The notes below the pieces were generated by a model. It made no database searches, had not been told where the DNA came from, and saw only the letters and a list, made by a program, of their open reading frames with translations. A program made the translations under genes and the position numbers. Of a stretch of DNA of 39,829 nt, positions 8,890 through 17,680 are shown piece after piece (position 1 is the first letter of the stretch; the number at the start of each line of letters is the position of its first letter). The stretch is from positions 1-39,829 of the forward strand of contig JAQTPK010000025.1 in the NCBI GenBank assembly GCA_028712885.1, written 5' to 3'. This stretch comes from Syntrophales bacterium. Lineage in GTDB: Bacteria > Desulfobacterota > Syntrophia > Syntrophales > UBA4778.

Positions 8890-8954
8890 TTTTCCCCCAT
8901 TCAATACAGTTTCTGCTCTCAACGCAACCCGTCGTCCAAGTCTTCTGCTATTAT

Positions 8955-9012
8955 ACCTTATGCTGGATGCCTTACGTTCCGGCCTGAAGCCTGAAAGCCG
9001 GAAGCCCGATGC
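8955..9012. repeat. Short degenerate repeat between ribBA and ribH
   Basis: Words of the type GGCCTGAAGCCTGAAAGCCGGAAGCCC form a run with partial internal symmetry. The copy belongs to the same text-like intergenic repeats seen elsewhere in the window. Confidence 0.5.
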
Positions 9013-10212
9013 CTACTTATCCAGCATATGTCCCATTTTCTTCCGCTTCGTCTCGAGGTAGTGAATGTTGCTTTCGTTCGGCTCGATGATGATGGGAACG
9101 CGGTCGGTGATGGCGATTCCGTATCCCGACAGGCCCACTATTTTTTTCGGATTGTTGGTCATGAGTCTCATCTTGCGGACTCCGAGATTGACGAGAATCT
9201 GGGCGCCGATCCCGTAATCCCTGAGGTCCGGCTTGAAACCCAGCTCCAGATTCGCCTCGACCGTATCCCGTCCCTGCTCCTGAAGGGCATATGCCTTAAT
9301 CTTGTTTACCAGGCCGATGCCGCGCCCCTCCTGGTGCATGTAAACGATCACTCCCTTGCCTTCCTCCTCCACCATCTTCATCGCCTGATGAAGCTGGTCG
9401 CCGCAGTCGCAGCGCTCGGAACCGAAGACGTCTCCGGTAAGGCATTCGGAGTGCACGCGGACAAGGACTTCGTCCTCGGGCTTGATCTCGCCCTTCACAA
9501 GGGCCACATGTCTCGATTTGTCGACCTCATTCTCGTAGACGATGATTTTGAACTCGCCGCCGAACCTGCTGGGGATCGTTGCGGTCGCCGCCCTGTGCAC
9601 CAGGCATTCCGTTTTCATGCGGAACTGTATGAGATCGGCGATAGTGACTATTTTCAATCCGTGTTCGCGGGAAAATATCTCCAGGTCCGGCATTCTCGCC
9701 ATTGTTCCGTCGTCCTTCATGATCTCGCAGATGACTCCGGCGGGCTTGAGGCCCGCAAGACGAGCCAGATCCACGGAACCTTCCGTCTGGCCGGTCCGGA
9801 CGAGGACGCCGCCTTTTCGCGCCCGGATCGGAAACACGTGGCCGGGGCTTACGATATCGTCCGGGGTCGCTTTATCGTCCACGGCCGTCCGGATCGTGGT
9901 CGCCCGGTCCTGGGCCGAGATGCCGGTGGTGACTCCTTTTCTTGCTTCAATGGAGACCGTAAACGCGGTCCCGAACCGCGAGCGGTTGTCGCGGACCATC
10001 AGCGGAAGGTCCAGGCGGTCCGCCGTCGCATCGTCCAGGGTCAGACATATCAATCCCCTGCCGAATCTGGCCATGAAATTTATATCATCGGCGGTGACAT
10101 GCTCCGCCGCCATGAAGAGATCGCCCTCGTTTTCGCGGTCCTCATCGTCCACGAGAATGATCATTTTCCCTTTTTTTATGTCGTCAATAGCTTCCTGTAT
10201 TGAACTAACCAT
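9013..10212 (-). CDS. ribBA: Bifunctional DHBP synthase / GTP cyclohydrolase II
   Basis: Supplies both starting branches of riboflavin synthesis. The N-terminal RibB domain (about 1-200) has [11 protein letters not shown] for metal and substrate binding and GHVFPIRA. The C-terminal RibA domain (about 205-399) keeps the zinc ligands in [20 protein letters not shown] (C-x10-C-x-C) and the HQEGRGIGL loop, so both halves look active. The ATG at 10212 follows AAGGTGAG. The gene lies between ribE and ribH in a riboflavin block. No FMN riboswitch is visible ahead of it. Confidence 0.97.
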   Translation of the reverse strand: MVSSIQEAIDDIKKGKMIILVDDEDRENEGDLFMAAEHVTADDINFMARFGRGLICLTLDDATADRLDLPLMVRDNRSRFGTAFTVSIEARKGVTTGISAQDRATTIRTAVDDKATPDDIVSPGHVFPIRARKGGVLVRTGQTEGSVDLARLAGLKPAGVICEIMKDDGTMARMPDLEIFSREHGLKIVTIADLIQFRMKTECLVHRAATATIPSRFGGEFKIIVYENEVDKSRHVALVKGEIKPEDEVLVRVHSECLTGDVFGSERCDCGDQLHQAMKMVEEEGKGVIVYMHQEGRGIGLVNKIKAYALQEQGRDTVEANLELGFKPDLRDYGIGAQILVNLGVRKMRLMTNNPKKIVGLSGYGIAITDRVPIIIEPNESNIHYLETKRKKMGHMLDK

Positions 10213-10230
10213 ATCTCACCTTCGGTTCGA

Positions 10231-10353
10231 AAATCCCAAATTCGAATTTCTAAATCCTAAACAAATCCAAAATCCCAAACTCAAATCTCAAAAACAGGAA
10301 CCCGGCCCTTAACTTTTGAATTTTTAGGATTTAGGATTTAGTGCTTAGGATTT
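10231..10353. repeat. AAATCCT / AGGATTT degenerate inverted repeat
   Basis: The left part holds AAATCCC, AAATCCT, AAATCCA and AAATCCC words (10231-10280); the right part holds AGGATTTAGGATTTA and TTAGGATTT (10325-10352). The two parts face each other as imperfect complements. The right part overlaps the ribE stop by only a few bases. Confidence 0.7.
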
Positions 10354-10987
10354 ACTTTATAAAACCATATTCCGCCAGAAATTTGCGGTCTATTTTTCCC
10401 TTTCCTTCCATGAAACGGGCGACATATTTGCCGATGATGTCCGTCTCTATGTTAACAGGGTCGGAAACCTTTTTCATGTCCAGCGTCGTGGCTCCGGCCG
10501 TGTGCGGGATAATCTGCACGAAAAACCGGTTCTTCTCCACCCGATTGACTGTCAGGCTGATGCCGTCGACCGCTATGGATCCTTTTTCCACGACGAAGCG
10601 GGAGACCTGCGCGTCGGTTTCTATGCCGACCAGAATCGACCCGGAAGACGCCTCCTTTTTTATTATCCTGCCTACGCCGTCCACATGTCCCAGGACGATA
10701 TGCCCGCCCAGAAAACCGTCAGCCCGCAGGGCCTTCTCCAGATTCACCCGGTTCCCCGGTTTCAATCCCCTGAGCGTCGTGCGCGAAAGCGTCTCCACGG
10801 AAACATCCGCCGCGAAGCTTTTGTCCGCCACCTCTACCGCGGTCAGGCAGGCGCCGTCAACCGAGATGCTGTCCCCCGTCCTGACATCCGCCAGGCCCAT
10901 CTCCGTTTCGATTTCGAGACGGGCGGAATCCCCGCGGACCGTCAGTTTCCGCACTCTTCCGACGCTCTCTATGATCCCGGTAAACAT
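10352..10987 (-). CDS. ribE: Riboflavin synthase alpha subunit
   Basis: Dismutates two lumazine molecules to riboflavin. The 211-residue protein shows the two tandem barrels of the family: MFTGIIESVGRV at the start, then GDSISVDGACLTAV in the first half and KGSIAVDGISLTVN in the second, and GGHIVLGHVDGVG between them. AAGGACG lies eight bases ahead of ATG 10987. The gap to nrdR is only 19 nt; ribD, which often lies exactly here, is absent. The C-terminal ends FLAEYGF. Confidence 0.97.
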   Translation of the reverse strand: MFTGIIESVGRVRKLTVRGDSARLEIETEMGLADVRTGDSISVDGACLTAVEVADKSFAADVSVETLSRTTLRGLKPGNRVNLEKALRADGFLGGHIVLGHVDGVGRIIKKEASSGSILVGIETDAQVSRFVVEKGSIAVDGISLTVNRVEKNRFFVQIIPHTAGATTLDMKKVSDPVNIETDIIGKYVARFMEGKGKIDRKFLAEYGFIK

Positions 10988-11006
10988 TCTCGAACGTCCT
11001 TGACTA

Positions 11007-11477
11007 TTATGTGCTGTGAGTTCGCCGCTTCCGTTTCAGATCCTCCAGTTCTTCGAGAAATTCGTTCACATCCCGGAACTGGCGGTATACCGACGCGAAA
11101 CGGACATAGGCGACCTCGTCCAGCGAATGGAGCTCGGACATGACCCTCTCCCCGACGAAAGCCGAGGGGACTTCCCGGGCCTGGACTTCCTGGCAGGCGC
11201 GCTCGATCCGGTCCACCACCGCTTCGATGCTGTCCATGCTGACGGGGCGTTTTTCGCAGGCCTTCTTTATGCCGGCCAGGATCTTTCCCCTGTCGAAGAG
11301 CTCCCGGCGTCCGTCCTTTTTGACCACCATCGGAAGCACTTCCTCGACGGATTCATAAGTCGTGAACCGTTTCCCGCATGCATTGCATTCACGCCTTCTG
11401 CGGATCGCAAAACCGTCCTTGCTTATCCTTGAATCTATGACTTTGTTTTCAACGCTGGCACAGAAGGGGCACTTCAT
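11007..11477 (-). CDS. nrdR: Transcriptional repressor NrdR
   Basis: NrdR represses ribonucleotide reductase genes in response to dATP/ATP. The 156-residue protein has the N-terminal zinc ribbon MKCPFC...[12 protein letters not shown], then an ATP-cone domain beginning at [11 protein letters not shown] and including [14 protein letters not shown]. Both match the family in length and order. It overlaps comEB by four bases (ATGA), so the two are translationally coupled. No NrdR boxes were recognised in this window. Confidence 0.97.
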   Translation of the reverse strand: MKCPFCASVENKVIDSRISKDGFAIRRRRECNACGKRFTTYESVEEVLPMVVKKDGRRELFDRGKILAGIKKACEKRPVSMDSIEAVVDRIERACQEVQAREVPSAFVGERVMSELHSLDEVAYVRFASVYRQFRDVNEFLEELEDLKRKRRTHST

Positions 11478-11941
11478 ATCGCCGCAACCTCGACCCCGGC
11501 TTCCGAGAACATTTCCCGCGCCATATTATCACGATAACCGTCGCGGTACAACACGCGCACGATTCCGGCATTTATTATCATTTTCGCGCAGATGACGCAC
11601 GGATGGTTGCTGCAGTAGAGCGTTGCCCCCTTGATGCTGACCCCGTGCAGCGCGGACTGGATGATCGCGTTCTGCTCCGCATGCAGGCCCCGGCAGAGCT
11701 CGTGCCGCTCCCCGGAAGCCACCTGGAGGCGCTCCCGCAGGCAGCCCGTGTCCAGGCAATGCCTGATGCCGCTCGGCGCCCCATTGTACCCCGTGGCGAG
11801 AATGCGCTTATCGGTGACAATCACCGCACCGACGCTGCGCCGCAGGCAGGTAGACCGCTTCGAGACGAGGTCGACGATTCCCATGAAGTATTCATCCCAC
11901 GAGGGTCTGTCGTACGCGCGCTTTTCTTTTTCCTCTTCCAT
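11474..11941 (-). CDS. comEB: dCMP deaminase family protein (ComEB type)
   Basis: Zinc deaminase of deoxycytidylate, feeding dUMP and thus dTMP synthesis. The 155-residue protein has the zinc motif HAEQNAII with a catalytic Glu and the paired Cys motif HPCVICAK, plus GVR/GAVIV-type core strands and the R-P-S-W-D-E-Y-F opening typical of the ComEB branch. The gene order glyA-comEB-nrdR is conserved in deltaproteobacteria, in line with one-carbon and nucleotide supply. RibD also has a deaminase domain, but here there is no reductase half, so this is not ribD. Confidence 0.93.
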   Translation of the reverse strand: MEEEKEKRAYDRPSWDEYFMGIVDLVSKRSTCLRRSVGAVIVTDKRILATGYNGAPSGIRHCLDTGCLRERLQVASGERHELCRGLHAEQNAIIQSALHGVSIKGATLYCSNHPCVICAKMIINAGIVRVLYRDGYRDNMAREMFSEAGVEVAAI

Positions 11942-11979
11942 TCAGATCGGCTCTGCTGTTGCGCCGGAAATTTAAATGC

Positions 11980-12080
11980 CGTAAGTCGTAAAGCGTGAGG
12001 TGTAAGGTGTTTCCGGTAAAATTACCTTACGCCTTACCCTTCACCTGCGGTTAACCGGACCGGAAACCGGAAACCAGAAA
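11980..12080. repeat. Degenerate GTAAGGTGT-type facing repeats plus CGGAAAC run
   Basis: GTAAAGCGTGAGGTGTAAGGTG (split over 11988-12009) faces ACCTTACGCCTTACCC-type words (12024-12040). Then comes a short tandem run of CCGGAAACC words up to the glyA stop. It is the same repeat style as at 13914-13993. Confidence 0.7.
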
Positions 12081-12081
12081 C

Positions 12082-13335
12082 CTATCCTCTTTTGATCCGA
12101 TCGGCATACAGAGGGAATTTTTCGCAGAGCGTCCTCACCTCTTTCCTGACCTCCGTGATGCGGCTCTCGTCCTTTATATTCTTGAGAATGTGCGAAATCA
12201 TCCGCCCGATCGTTTTCATCTCGTTTTCCTTCATGCCGCGCGTGGTCACGGCGGGCGTGCCGAGACGGATACCGCTGGTGATCATCGGGCTTCTGGTGTC
12301 GAACGGGATCATGTTCTTATTGGTGGTGAGGCCGGCCCGGTCCAGGGCTTCTCCCGCTTCCGCTCCCGTTATCCCCTTGTCCGTAAGATCGATGAGCATC
12401 AGGTGATTGTCCGTCCCGCCGGAAACGAGCCGGAAACCTTCCGCCATCAGCTCCGTCGCCAGCGCCTTCGCGTTTGCGACGATCTGCCGCTGGTATGCCC
12501 TGAATTCTTCCGAGAGGGCCTCTTTCAGGGCGACCGCCTTGGCCGCGATCACGTGCATCAGCGGTCCGCCCTGGCTTCCTGGAAAGACGCGGCTGTCGAG
12601 CGTCTTGGCGAAATCCCGCCTGCACATTATAATGCCGCCGCGGGGCCCGCGCAGCGTCTTGTGCGTCGTTGTGGTGACGAACTCGCAGACGGGAACCGGG
12701 GAGGGATGGACGCCTGCGGCGACCATTCCGGCGATATGGGCGATATCGGCCATGACGACCGCGCCAACTGAGTCCGCCACTTCCCGGAATTTTCCGAAAT
12801 CGATCGTCCGGGGATACGCGCTGGCCCCGACGACGATGATCTTCGGCCGGTGCTTTTCCGCCTGGGCCGCGACCTCCTCGAAATCGATGGTTTCCGTTTT
12901 GCGGTCCACCCCGTAAGCGACTATTTTATAGAGCTTGCCCGAAAAATTGGCCGGGCTCCCGTGCGAGAGGTGTCCGCCGTGCGCCAGGTTCATGCCGAGG
13001 ATCGTATCCCCGGGCTGAAGCAGGGCGAAATACACGGCCATGTTCGCCTGCGTCCCGGAGTGCGGCTGGACATTGGCGTGGTCGGCCCCGAAGAGTTTTT
13101 TCGTCCGCTCGATCGCCAGGGCCTCGACGATGTCTACGTACTCGCAGCCGTAGTAGTATCTCTTTCCGGGATACCCCTCGGCGTACTTGTTGGTCATGAC
13201 GCTGCCCTGCGCCTCCAGGACCGCTTCGTCCACGAAATTTTCCGACGGGATCAGCTCCAGCTTTCCCGCTTCCCGCTTTGTTTCCCTCAGGATAGCGTCA
13301 TAGATCTCGGGGTCAACCTTCTTCAGCAACGACAT
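12082..13335 (-). CDS. glyA: Serine hydroxymethyltransferase
   Basis: PLP enzyme interconverting serine and glycine with tetrahydrofolate, the main entry of one-carbon units. The 417 residues match the family. The PLP lysine is K226 in [14 protein letters not shown]; other motifs are ELIPSENF at the start, the tyrosine-rich [14 protein letters not shown] and [16 protein letters not shown] lies a few bases ahead of ATG 13335. It is followed by comEB and nrdR, so one transcript couples one-carbon and deoxynucleotide metabolism. Confidence 0.98.
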   Translation of the reverse strand: MSLLKKVDPEIYDAILRETKREAGKLELIPSENFVDEAVLEAQGSVMTNKYAEGYPGKRYYYGCEYVDIVEALAIERTKKLFGADHANVQPHSGTQANMAVYFALLQPGDTILGMNLAHGGHLSHGSPANFSGKLYKIVAYGVDRKTETIDFEEVAAQAEKHRPKIIVVGASAYPRTIDFGKFREVADSVGAVVMADIAHIAGMVAAGVHPSPVPVCEFVTTTTHKTLRGPRGGIIMCRRDFAKTLDSRVFPGSQGGPLMHVIAAKAVALKEALSEEFRAYQRQIVANAKALATELMAEGFRLVSGGTDNHLMLIDLTDKGITGAEAGEALDRAGLTTNKNMIPFDTRSPMITSGIRLGTPAVTTRGMKENEMKTIGRMISHILKNIKDESRITEVRKEVRTLCEKFPLYADRIKRG

Positions 13336-13349
13336 GATTTCCTCCTCAT

Positions 13350-13446
13350 TGGGCGCACGGCAAAAGGCAAAGGGCCAAAGGTAAAGAGAGGAGTGACCTC
13401 TTCCAGTTCTTTGCGCCTTTAGCCATTAGCCTCTTGCCCTTAGCCT
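13350..13446. repeat. AAAGGCA / GCCTTT-type facing degenerate repeats
   Basis: The left group GGCAAAAGGCAAAGGGCCAAAGG (within 13360-13381) faces the right group of GCCTTTAGCC, TTAGCCTC, CTTAGCCTTT words (13412-13446). The right group directly abuts the rpiB stop. Confidence 0.7.
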
Positions 13447-13902
13447 TTACTTACACAACTTCTTTTCCAGCTCGCGTATTTTATCCAGCCGCCGCGCGTG
13501 CCGGCCCCCTTCAAAATCCGCGGCCAGCCATGCATCCATTATAATCTTCGCCTCCGCACCGCTCAGGCGCCTTCCGGCCAGGACAAGGATATTGGAATCG
13601 TTATGAAGCCTGCTCAGCCGCGCCGTCTCTTCATCCGCACAGAGCGCCGCCCTGACGCCGGGGAACCTGTTCGCCACAATGGACATTCCGATGCCGGACC
13701 CGCAGACCAGGATTCCCCTGTCGTAGCGCCCCGAGGAGACGCCTTCTGCAACCGGCACGCCGAAATCCGGGTAGTCAACGGAGTCCCCGCAGAAAGCTCC
13801 CGCATCTGTTACTACCAGCCCTCTCGCGGCCAGCAGCTGTTTCAGCTCCTCTTTCAGCTCAAATCCCGCATGGTCGGAACCGATAATTATTTCCTTCATC
13901 AT
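13447..13902 (-). CDS. rpiB: Ribose-5-phosphate isomerase B
   Basis: Interconverts ribose 5-phosphate and ribulose 5-phosphate. The 151-residue protein opens with the family motif IIIGSDHAGFELK and keeps D-Y-P-D-F and the CGSGIGMSIVANR loop with the catalytic-type Cys, then R-L-S-R-L-H-N-D-S-N-I. It precedes glyA, a widespread rpiB-glyA pairing. Its product ribulose 5-phosphate is also the RibB substrate used by the downstream ribBA. Confidence 0.96.
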   Translation of the reverse strand: MMKEIIIGSDHAGFELKEELKQLLAARGLVVTDAGAFCGDSVDYPDFGVPVAEGVSSGRYDRGILVCGSGIGMSIVANRFPGVRAALCADEETARLSRLHNDSNILVLAGRRLSGAEAKIIMDAWLAADFEGGRHARRLDKIRELEKKLCK

Positions 13903-13913
13903 TTTCTCGTTCC

Positions 13914-13993
13914 GTCGTAAAGCGTGAGAAGTAAGGAGTGAGGTGATTTTCTTTTAAGGAACACCTTACGCCTCACGATTTACTCTTTACGAT
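13914..13993. repeat. Long facing pair of GTCGTAAAGCGTGAG-type repeats
   Basis: The left arm 13914-13945 and the right arm 13962-13993 are imperfect reverse complements over 32 nt, built from words such as CGTAAAG, GTAAGGAG and GTGAGGTG. The right arm runs into the fabF stop codon. The transcript could form a long hairpin between fabF and rpiB. Confidence 0.8.
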
Positions 13994-15243
13994 CATTCAA
14001 ATTTCCGAAAGGCCAGTACGACATTAACCCCTCCGAACCCGAAACTGTTGGACAGTGCCGCTCTGATGTCCCTTGCCCTGGCCTTCCCGGGAACATAATC
14101 CAGATCGCATTCGGGATCGGGATTGTCCAGATTGATCGTCGGCGGCATTGTTCCCTTCTCCACCGCCATCGCGGTTATTATAGTCTCCAGCCCGCCGGCA
14201 GCGCCGAGCAGATGGCCGGTCATGGATTTGGTGGAGCTCACGGCCACCCGGGTATCCTTTCCGAAAACCGCCTTGATCGCCTGCGTTTCATATATGTCGT
14301 TCGGCGGCGTCGACGTCCCGTGCGCGTTTATGTAGTCGATCTGCGAAGGCTCCCACCCCGCGTCCTCAAGGGCCAGCCTCATGCACCTGGCCGCCCCTTC
14401 ATGCCCGGGCGGAGGTATGGCGACGTGGTAAGCGTCGCTCGACATGCCGATCCCGGAAATCTCCGCATAAACATGGGCGCCCCTGTCGAGCGCCGACGAA
14501 AGCTCCTCCAGGATTACTATCCCGGAGCCCTCTCCGATGACAAAACCGTCGCGGTCGCGGTCGAAAGGCCTGCTCGCCGCCTCCGGCCGGTCGTTGCGGA
14601 CGGAAAGCGCCCGCATTGCGTTGAAGCCCGCAAATGCCAGCGGAGTGACGACCGCTTCGGATCCTCCCGCGATCATCGCGTCGGCATAGCCTTCCCGGAT
14701 CAGCCGGAACGCGTCTCCGATGGCGCCGGCGCCGGAAGCGCACGCCGTTACCGTGCAGTTTATCGGTCCTTTTGCCCCGGACCTTATTGCAATCTGTCCC
14801 GCCGCCAGGTTGGCGAGCACCGCCGGGATCATGAACGGCGACAGCGCCTGCGGACCCCGCTCCATCAGCAGAATCTTGGCCTTTTCAACAGTGGCAAGGC
14901 CGCCGATGCCCGACCCGATAATCGTTCCTGTCCTCTCCGCGTTGTCCTTTCCGATCTTCAGACCGGCGTCTTCCAGCGCCATTTCGGCGGCCGCCAGCGC
15001 GTAGATGATAAATTCATCCGTCCGCCGCTGCTCCTTCGCCGAAACGAATCGCAGGGGATCGAACCCCTTCAGCTCGCCCCCTATTTTTGTCTTGCACTTG
15101 GATGTATCGAACCGGGTAACCGCGGCTATTCCGGATTTACCCGCGCAGAGACCCTCCCAGGTCTCCCGAGCGGTGTTTCCCACGGGGTTCACCGTTCCCA
15201 TCCCGGTTACGACCACCCGTCTTCTTGATATATGAGAAACCAT
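13993..15243 (-). CDS. fabF: Beta-ketoacyl-ACP synthase II
   Basis: Elongating condensing enzyme of type II fatty acid synthesis. The 416-residue protein carries the Cys-His-His triad: Cys168 in TACASGAGAIGDA, His308 in NAHGTSTPPND and His344 in KSMTGHLLGAAG. RRVVVTGMGTVNPVG opens the thiolase fold. It begins six bases after the acpP stop and is coupled to it, the common acpP-fabF order. The two catalytic His exclude a FabH-type enzyme (Cys-His-Asn). Confidence 0.98.
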   Translation of the reverse strand: MVSHISRRRVVVTGMGTVNPVGNTARETWEGLCAGKSGIAAVTRFDTSKCKTKIGGELKGFDPLRFVSAKEQRRTDEFIIYALAAAEMALEDAGLKIGKDNAERTGTIIGSGIGGLATVEKAKILLMERGPQALSPFMIPAVLANLAAGQIAIRSGAKGPINCTVTACASGAGAIGDAFRLIREGYADAMIAGGSEAVVTPLAFAGFNAMRALSVRNDRPEAASRPFDRDRDGFVIGEGSGIVILEELSSALDRGAHVYAEISGIGMSSDAYHVAIPPPGHEGAARCMRLALEDAGWEPSQIDYINAHGTSTPPNDIYETQAIKAVFGKDTRVAVSSTKSMTGHLLGAAGGLETIITAMAVEKGTMPPTINLDNPDPECDLDYVPGKARARDIRAALSNSFGFGGVNVVLAFRKFE

Positions 15244-15249
15244 TGTAAA

Positions 15250-15492
15250 TCAGTTTACCATTCCCCTCTTTTTCTTGATAAAGTCGATCGCATCCTGGAT
15301 GGTTCGAATCTTCATCAGCTCTTCATCAGAAATCTCAACGCCGAAGTTTTCCTCCATGGCCATAATGAGCTCAACTATGTCCAGGGAATCCGCCCCGAGA
15401 TCGTCCATGAAAGACGCTTCCGGGACGCATTCCTCTTTCGTAACTCCCAGCTGTTCGGTGATGATTTCGATGACCCGTTCTTCAATCGACAT
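15250..15492 (-). CDS. acpP: Acyl carrier protein
   Basis: Small acidic carrier of growing acyl chains. The 80-residue protein has the phosphopantetheine serine Ser36 in [15 protein letters not shown] and the typical helix-rich acidic composition. AGGAGG-like bases (CCTCC on the plus strand at about 15500) lie before ATG 15492. It sits between fabG and fabF as usual. Confidence 0.98.
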   Translation of the reverse strand: MSIEERVIEIITEQLGVTKEECVPEASFMDDLGADSLDIVELIMAMEENFGVEISDEELMKIRTIQDAIDFIKKKRGMVN

Positions 15493-15546
15493 TATCTTTC
15501 CTCCTTTTTCCGGCCTTATTACCGCCGGCCGCAGATGCTATTGTTT

Positions 15547-15579
15547 CCCCCGTCCCTCTCGAAGGCGGGGGTATTTTTT
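15547..15579 (+). terminator. Terminator-like hairpin on the plus strand between fabG and acpP
   Basis: CCCCCG (15547-15552) pairs with CGGGGG (15566-15571) and is followed on the plus strand by TATTTTTT. The flanking genes are on the minus strand, where the same hairpin has no T tract on its 3' side. It would stop antisense transcription, or act as an RNA processing or attenuation hairpin ahead of acpP. Confidence 0.6.
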
Positions 15580-15700
15580 CCAACTCATCGGAATTACAAT
15601 CCTGAATTCGAACCCGGATTCAGGTGTTTTGCTTAGATTCAAGCCTCCTATCTTCTCAACTTGTCAGCTTCTCAACTTCGATTTTCTCCGAAGTCGAAAA
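15580..15700. repeat. TCTCAACTT-type degenerate repeat between fabG and acpP
   Basis: Words TTCTCAACTTGTCAGCTTCTCAACTTCG occur near 15653-15680, close to the fabG stop. They match the style of other intergenic repeats here; nothing else is recognised in the stretch. Confidence 0.45.
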
Positions 15701-15701
15701 T

Positions 15702-16442
15702 TCACATATACAGCCCGCCGTCCACGCGGATGACCTGGCCGGTTATATAATCCGACTCCGGGGACACCAGGAACAGGACCGCTCCGGCCACGTCGTCCGG
15801 ATTTCCCAGCCGCAGCAGGGGAATGCTGTCCCTGATCTCCTCTTTTCTCTCCTCCAGCGACGCCGTCATGTCCGTTTCAATCAATCCCGGAGAGACAGCG
15901 TTCACGCGGATGTTCCTGGAGGCGAGCTCCCGCGCCAGCGCCTTTGTAAGACCTATTACTCCCGCCTTGGAAGCGCAGTAATTAACCTGTCCGGGGTTCC
16001 CGGCCTCCGCTACGACCGAAGCGACATTGACGATTCTTCCCCAGCGCTGCCGGATCATCTGCCTGGCCGCGACCCGGCAGCAGTTGAACGCGCCTTTCAG
16101 GTTCGTATCGATCGTCCGGTCCCAGTCTTGCTCTTTCATCCGGACAATAAGGCCGTCCCTGCTGATTCCCGCGTTGTTCACCAGAATGTCCAGCCGCCCC
16201 TTTTCCTTTATAATCCGGCCCATCTCCTCCGCAGCCGCCGCGGCGTCGGCGACGTCGAACGGCGCAACCTCGCCGTCTCCCCCCCGCTCGCGGATCAGGC
16301 GCAGGGTCTCGCGGGCTGCTTCCCGGCAGTTCATGTAATTCACTATTGTATAAGCGCCCTCTCCGGCCAGCTTGAGGGAGACCGCCCTTCCAATCCCCCT
16401 CGAACCGCCCGTCACCAGGGCTACTCTGCCGCTGAGCGCCAT
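15702..16442 (-). CDS. fabG: 3-oxoacyl-ACP reductase
   Basis: NADPH-dependent reductase of the elongation cycle. The 246-residue classical short-chain dehydrogenase has the cofactor motif TGGSRGIG (11-18), NNAG (89-92), and the catalytic triad Ser142, Tyr155, Lys159. The C-terminus DGGLYM is typical of FabG. It overlaps the end of fabD by 22 nt, so it is translated with it, and acpP follows after about 210 nt. Confidence 0.97.
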   Translation of the reverse strand: MALSGRVALVTGGSRGIGRAVSLKLAGEGAYTIVNYMNCREAARETLRLIRERGGDGEVAPFDVADAAAAAEEMGRIIKEKGRLDILVNNAGISRDGLIVRMKEQDWDRTIDTNLKGAFNCCRVAARQMIRQRWGRIVNVASVVAEAGNPGQVNYCASKAGVIGLTKALARELASRNIRVNAVSPGLIETDMTASLEERKEEIRDSIPLLRLGNPDDVAGAVLFLVSPESDYITGQVIRVDGGLYM

Positions 16443-17389
16443 TCTTTTCCGTGTCCCTTAAGAAATGCGGCGGTCTTCTCCAGGGATCCCGCGTCTTCGA
16501 CGCTGTGCGTCCGGACGCCGGGATTGATCCGCCGGATCAGGCCGGATAGGGTTCGCCGGGGGCCGAGCTCCACAAACGTATCCGCCCCCTGAGCGATCAT
16601 TTTGAGGATGGTCTCCCGCCAATATACGGCGGTGCGGATCTGCCGGTAAAGAAGTCCCCTGGCGTTCTCCTTTGAATAAAGGAGATCGGGGTCCGCGTTG
16701 GGAATGACCGGAAACCGGAAATCCCCGAATTCGAACCCGTCCAGAAAGGACCGGAAGCGATCGGCTGCAGGATTCATCATGCTGCAATGGCACGGAACGC
16801 TGATCGGCAATTCTTTCGCCCTGGCGCCCCTGTCTTTTGCGGCTGCAACGGCCGTTGCGACGGCTCGGGCCGAGCCCGAGACGACAATCTGCTCATCGGT
16901 GTTGACGATGGACGTCTCCACGGTACCGTCCATCTCTCGCACGCGGGCGCAGATTTCTTCCACCGCCGCCCGACCGAGGCCGATGATCGCCGCCATCGCC
17001 CCCGATCCGGCCGGGGCCGCTTCCTGCTGAAAGACCCCTCTTGCATGTACCAGCCGCAGGGCCTCTCCGAAGCCGAGCGCACCTGCCGCGAGGAGCGCAT
17101 TGTACTCCCCGAGGCTGTGTCCGGCCGCAATTACGGGCCGGATTCCTATTTCCTGTTCGTATACCCTGTATATCGCAAAATTTACGGTAAGGACGGAAAC
17201 CTGGGTATTTACCGTCCGATCCAGCTCCTCCTGCGGGCCCCCGAAGCAGAGCCCGGCAAGATCACAATCGAGCAGATCGCCGGCTGTCTCGAACGCCTCC
17301 CTTGCAACACTGTATGCGTTATACAGCTCCCGGCCCATCCCGACGTACTGCGTTCCCTGGCCGGGGAAAACGAGGCCCAGCTTCCGCAC
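16421..17389 (-). CDS. fabD: Malonyl-CoA:ACP transacylase
   Basis: Loads malonate onto ACP. The 322-residue protein opens LGLVFPGQGTQYVGMG and has the active-site Ser92 in AAGHSLGEYNAL and the partner His in VPCHCSMMNPAADRF. The start is GTG at 17389 with TGAGGT in front, which overlaps the rpmF stop. The distance from rpmF is only eight bases: plsX and fabH, usually found between rpmF and fabD, are not here. Confidence 0.97.
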   Translation of the reverse strand: MRKLGLVFPGQGTQYVGMGRELYNAYSVAREAFETAGDLLDCDLAGLCFGGPQEELDRTVNTQVSVLTVNFAIYRVYEQEIGIRPVIAAGHSLGEYNALLAAGALGFGEALRLVHARGVFQQEAAPAGSGAMAAIIGLGRAAVEEICARVREMDGTVETSIVNTDEQIVVSGSARAVATAVAAAKDRGARAKELPISVPCHCSMMNPAADRFRSFLDGFEFGDFRFPVIPNADPDLLYSKENARGLLYRQIRTAVYWRETILKMIAQGADTFVELGPRRTLSGLIRRINPGVRTHSVEDAGSLEKTAAFLKGHGKEWRSAAE

Positions 17390-17397
17390 GGCTTACC

Positions 17398-17583
17398 TCA
17401 GGATTCCTTGTGTAAACTGCGGACCTCTCTGCCTTTATACGTGCCGCAATGAGGGCACGCGCGATGCGGCAGCTTCGGCTCGTTGCACTGGGGGCAGACC
17501 GAAGAGGCCGGAGACGTCAGGGCGTCATGAGCCCTGCGGCTGTCTCTTCGCGATTTTGAATGTCGTTTTACGGGATTTGGCAT
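17398..17583 (-). CDS. rpmF: 50S ribosomal protein L32
   Basis: A 61-residue basic protein with the L32 opening [22 protein letters not shown] and the four-cysteine zinc ribbon C-P-Q-C ... C-P-H-C, so this is the zinc-binding form. GAGGAGAAG precedes the ATG. The yceD-rpmF pairing is near universal. The spacing to fabD implies translational coupling of a ribosomal protein with fatty acid synthesis. Confidence 0.97.
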   Translation of the reverse strand: MPNPVKRHSKSRRDSRRAHDALTSPASSVCPQCNEPKLPHRACPHCGTYKGREVRSLHKES

Positions 17584-17589
17584 GGATCT

Positions 17590-17680
17590 TCTCCTCTATT
17601 TTCAAGTCTTCAAGTTTCGGGCCTCTGGTCCAGACCTTCAGACTGCTCCTGATACCCGATACCTGAGACCGGACACCAGA
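17590..17680. repeat. TTCAAGTCT / CTGATACCC-type degenerate repeats between yceD and rpmF
   Basis: Short near-repeated words (TTCAAGTC, TTCAAGTTTC; GATACCCGATACCTGAGACC) fill the gap between the two genes. They have the same character as the other intergenic repeats. No promoter stands out. Confidence 0.5.

Noticed and set aside
9028-10203. 391-codon open frame opposite ribBA
   Set aside because: Shadow of a fully recognised bifunctional enzyme.
10988-11006. FMN riboswitch ahead of ribE
   Set aside because: Only 19 nt separate it from nrdR, and no RFN-type conserved blocks are visible here or ahead of ribBA.
11474-11941. Deaminase half of RibD
   Set aside because: Motifs and the opening segment match dCMP deaminase (ComEB), and no reductase domain follows.
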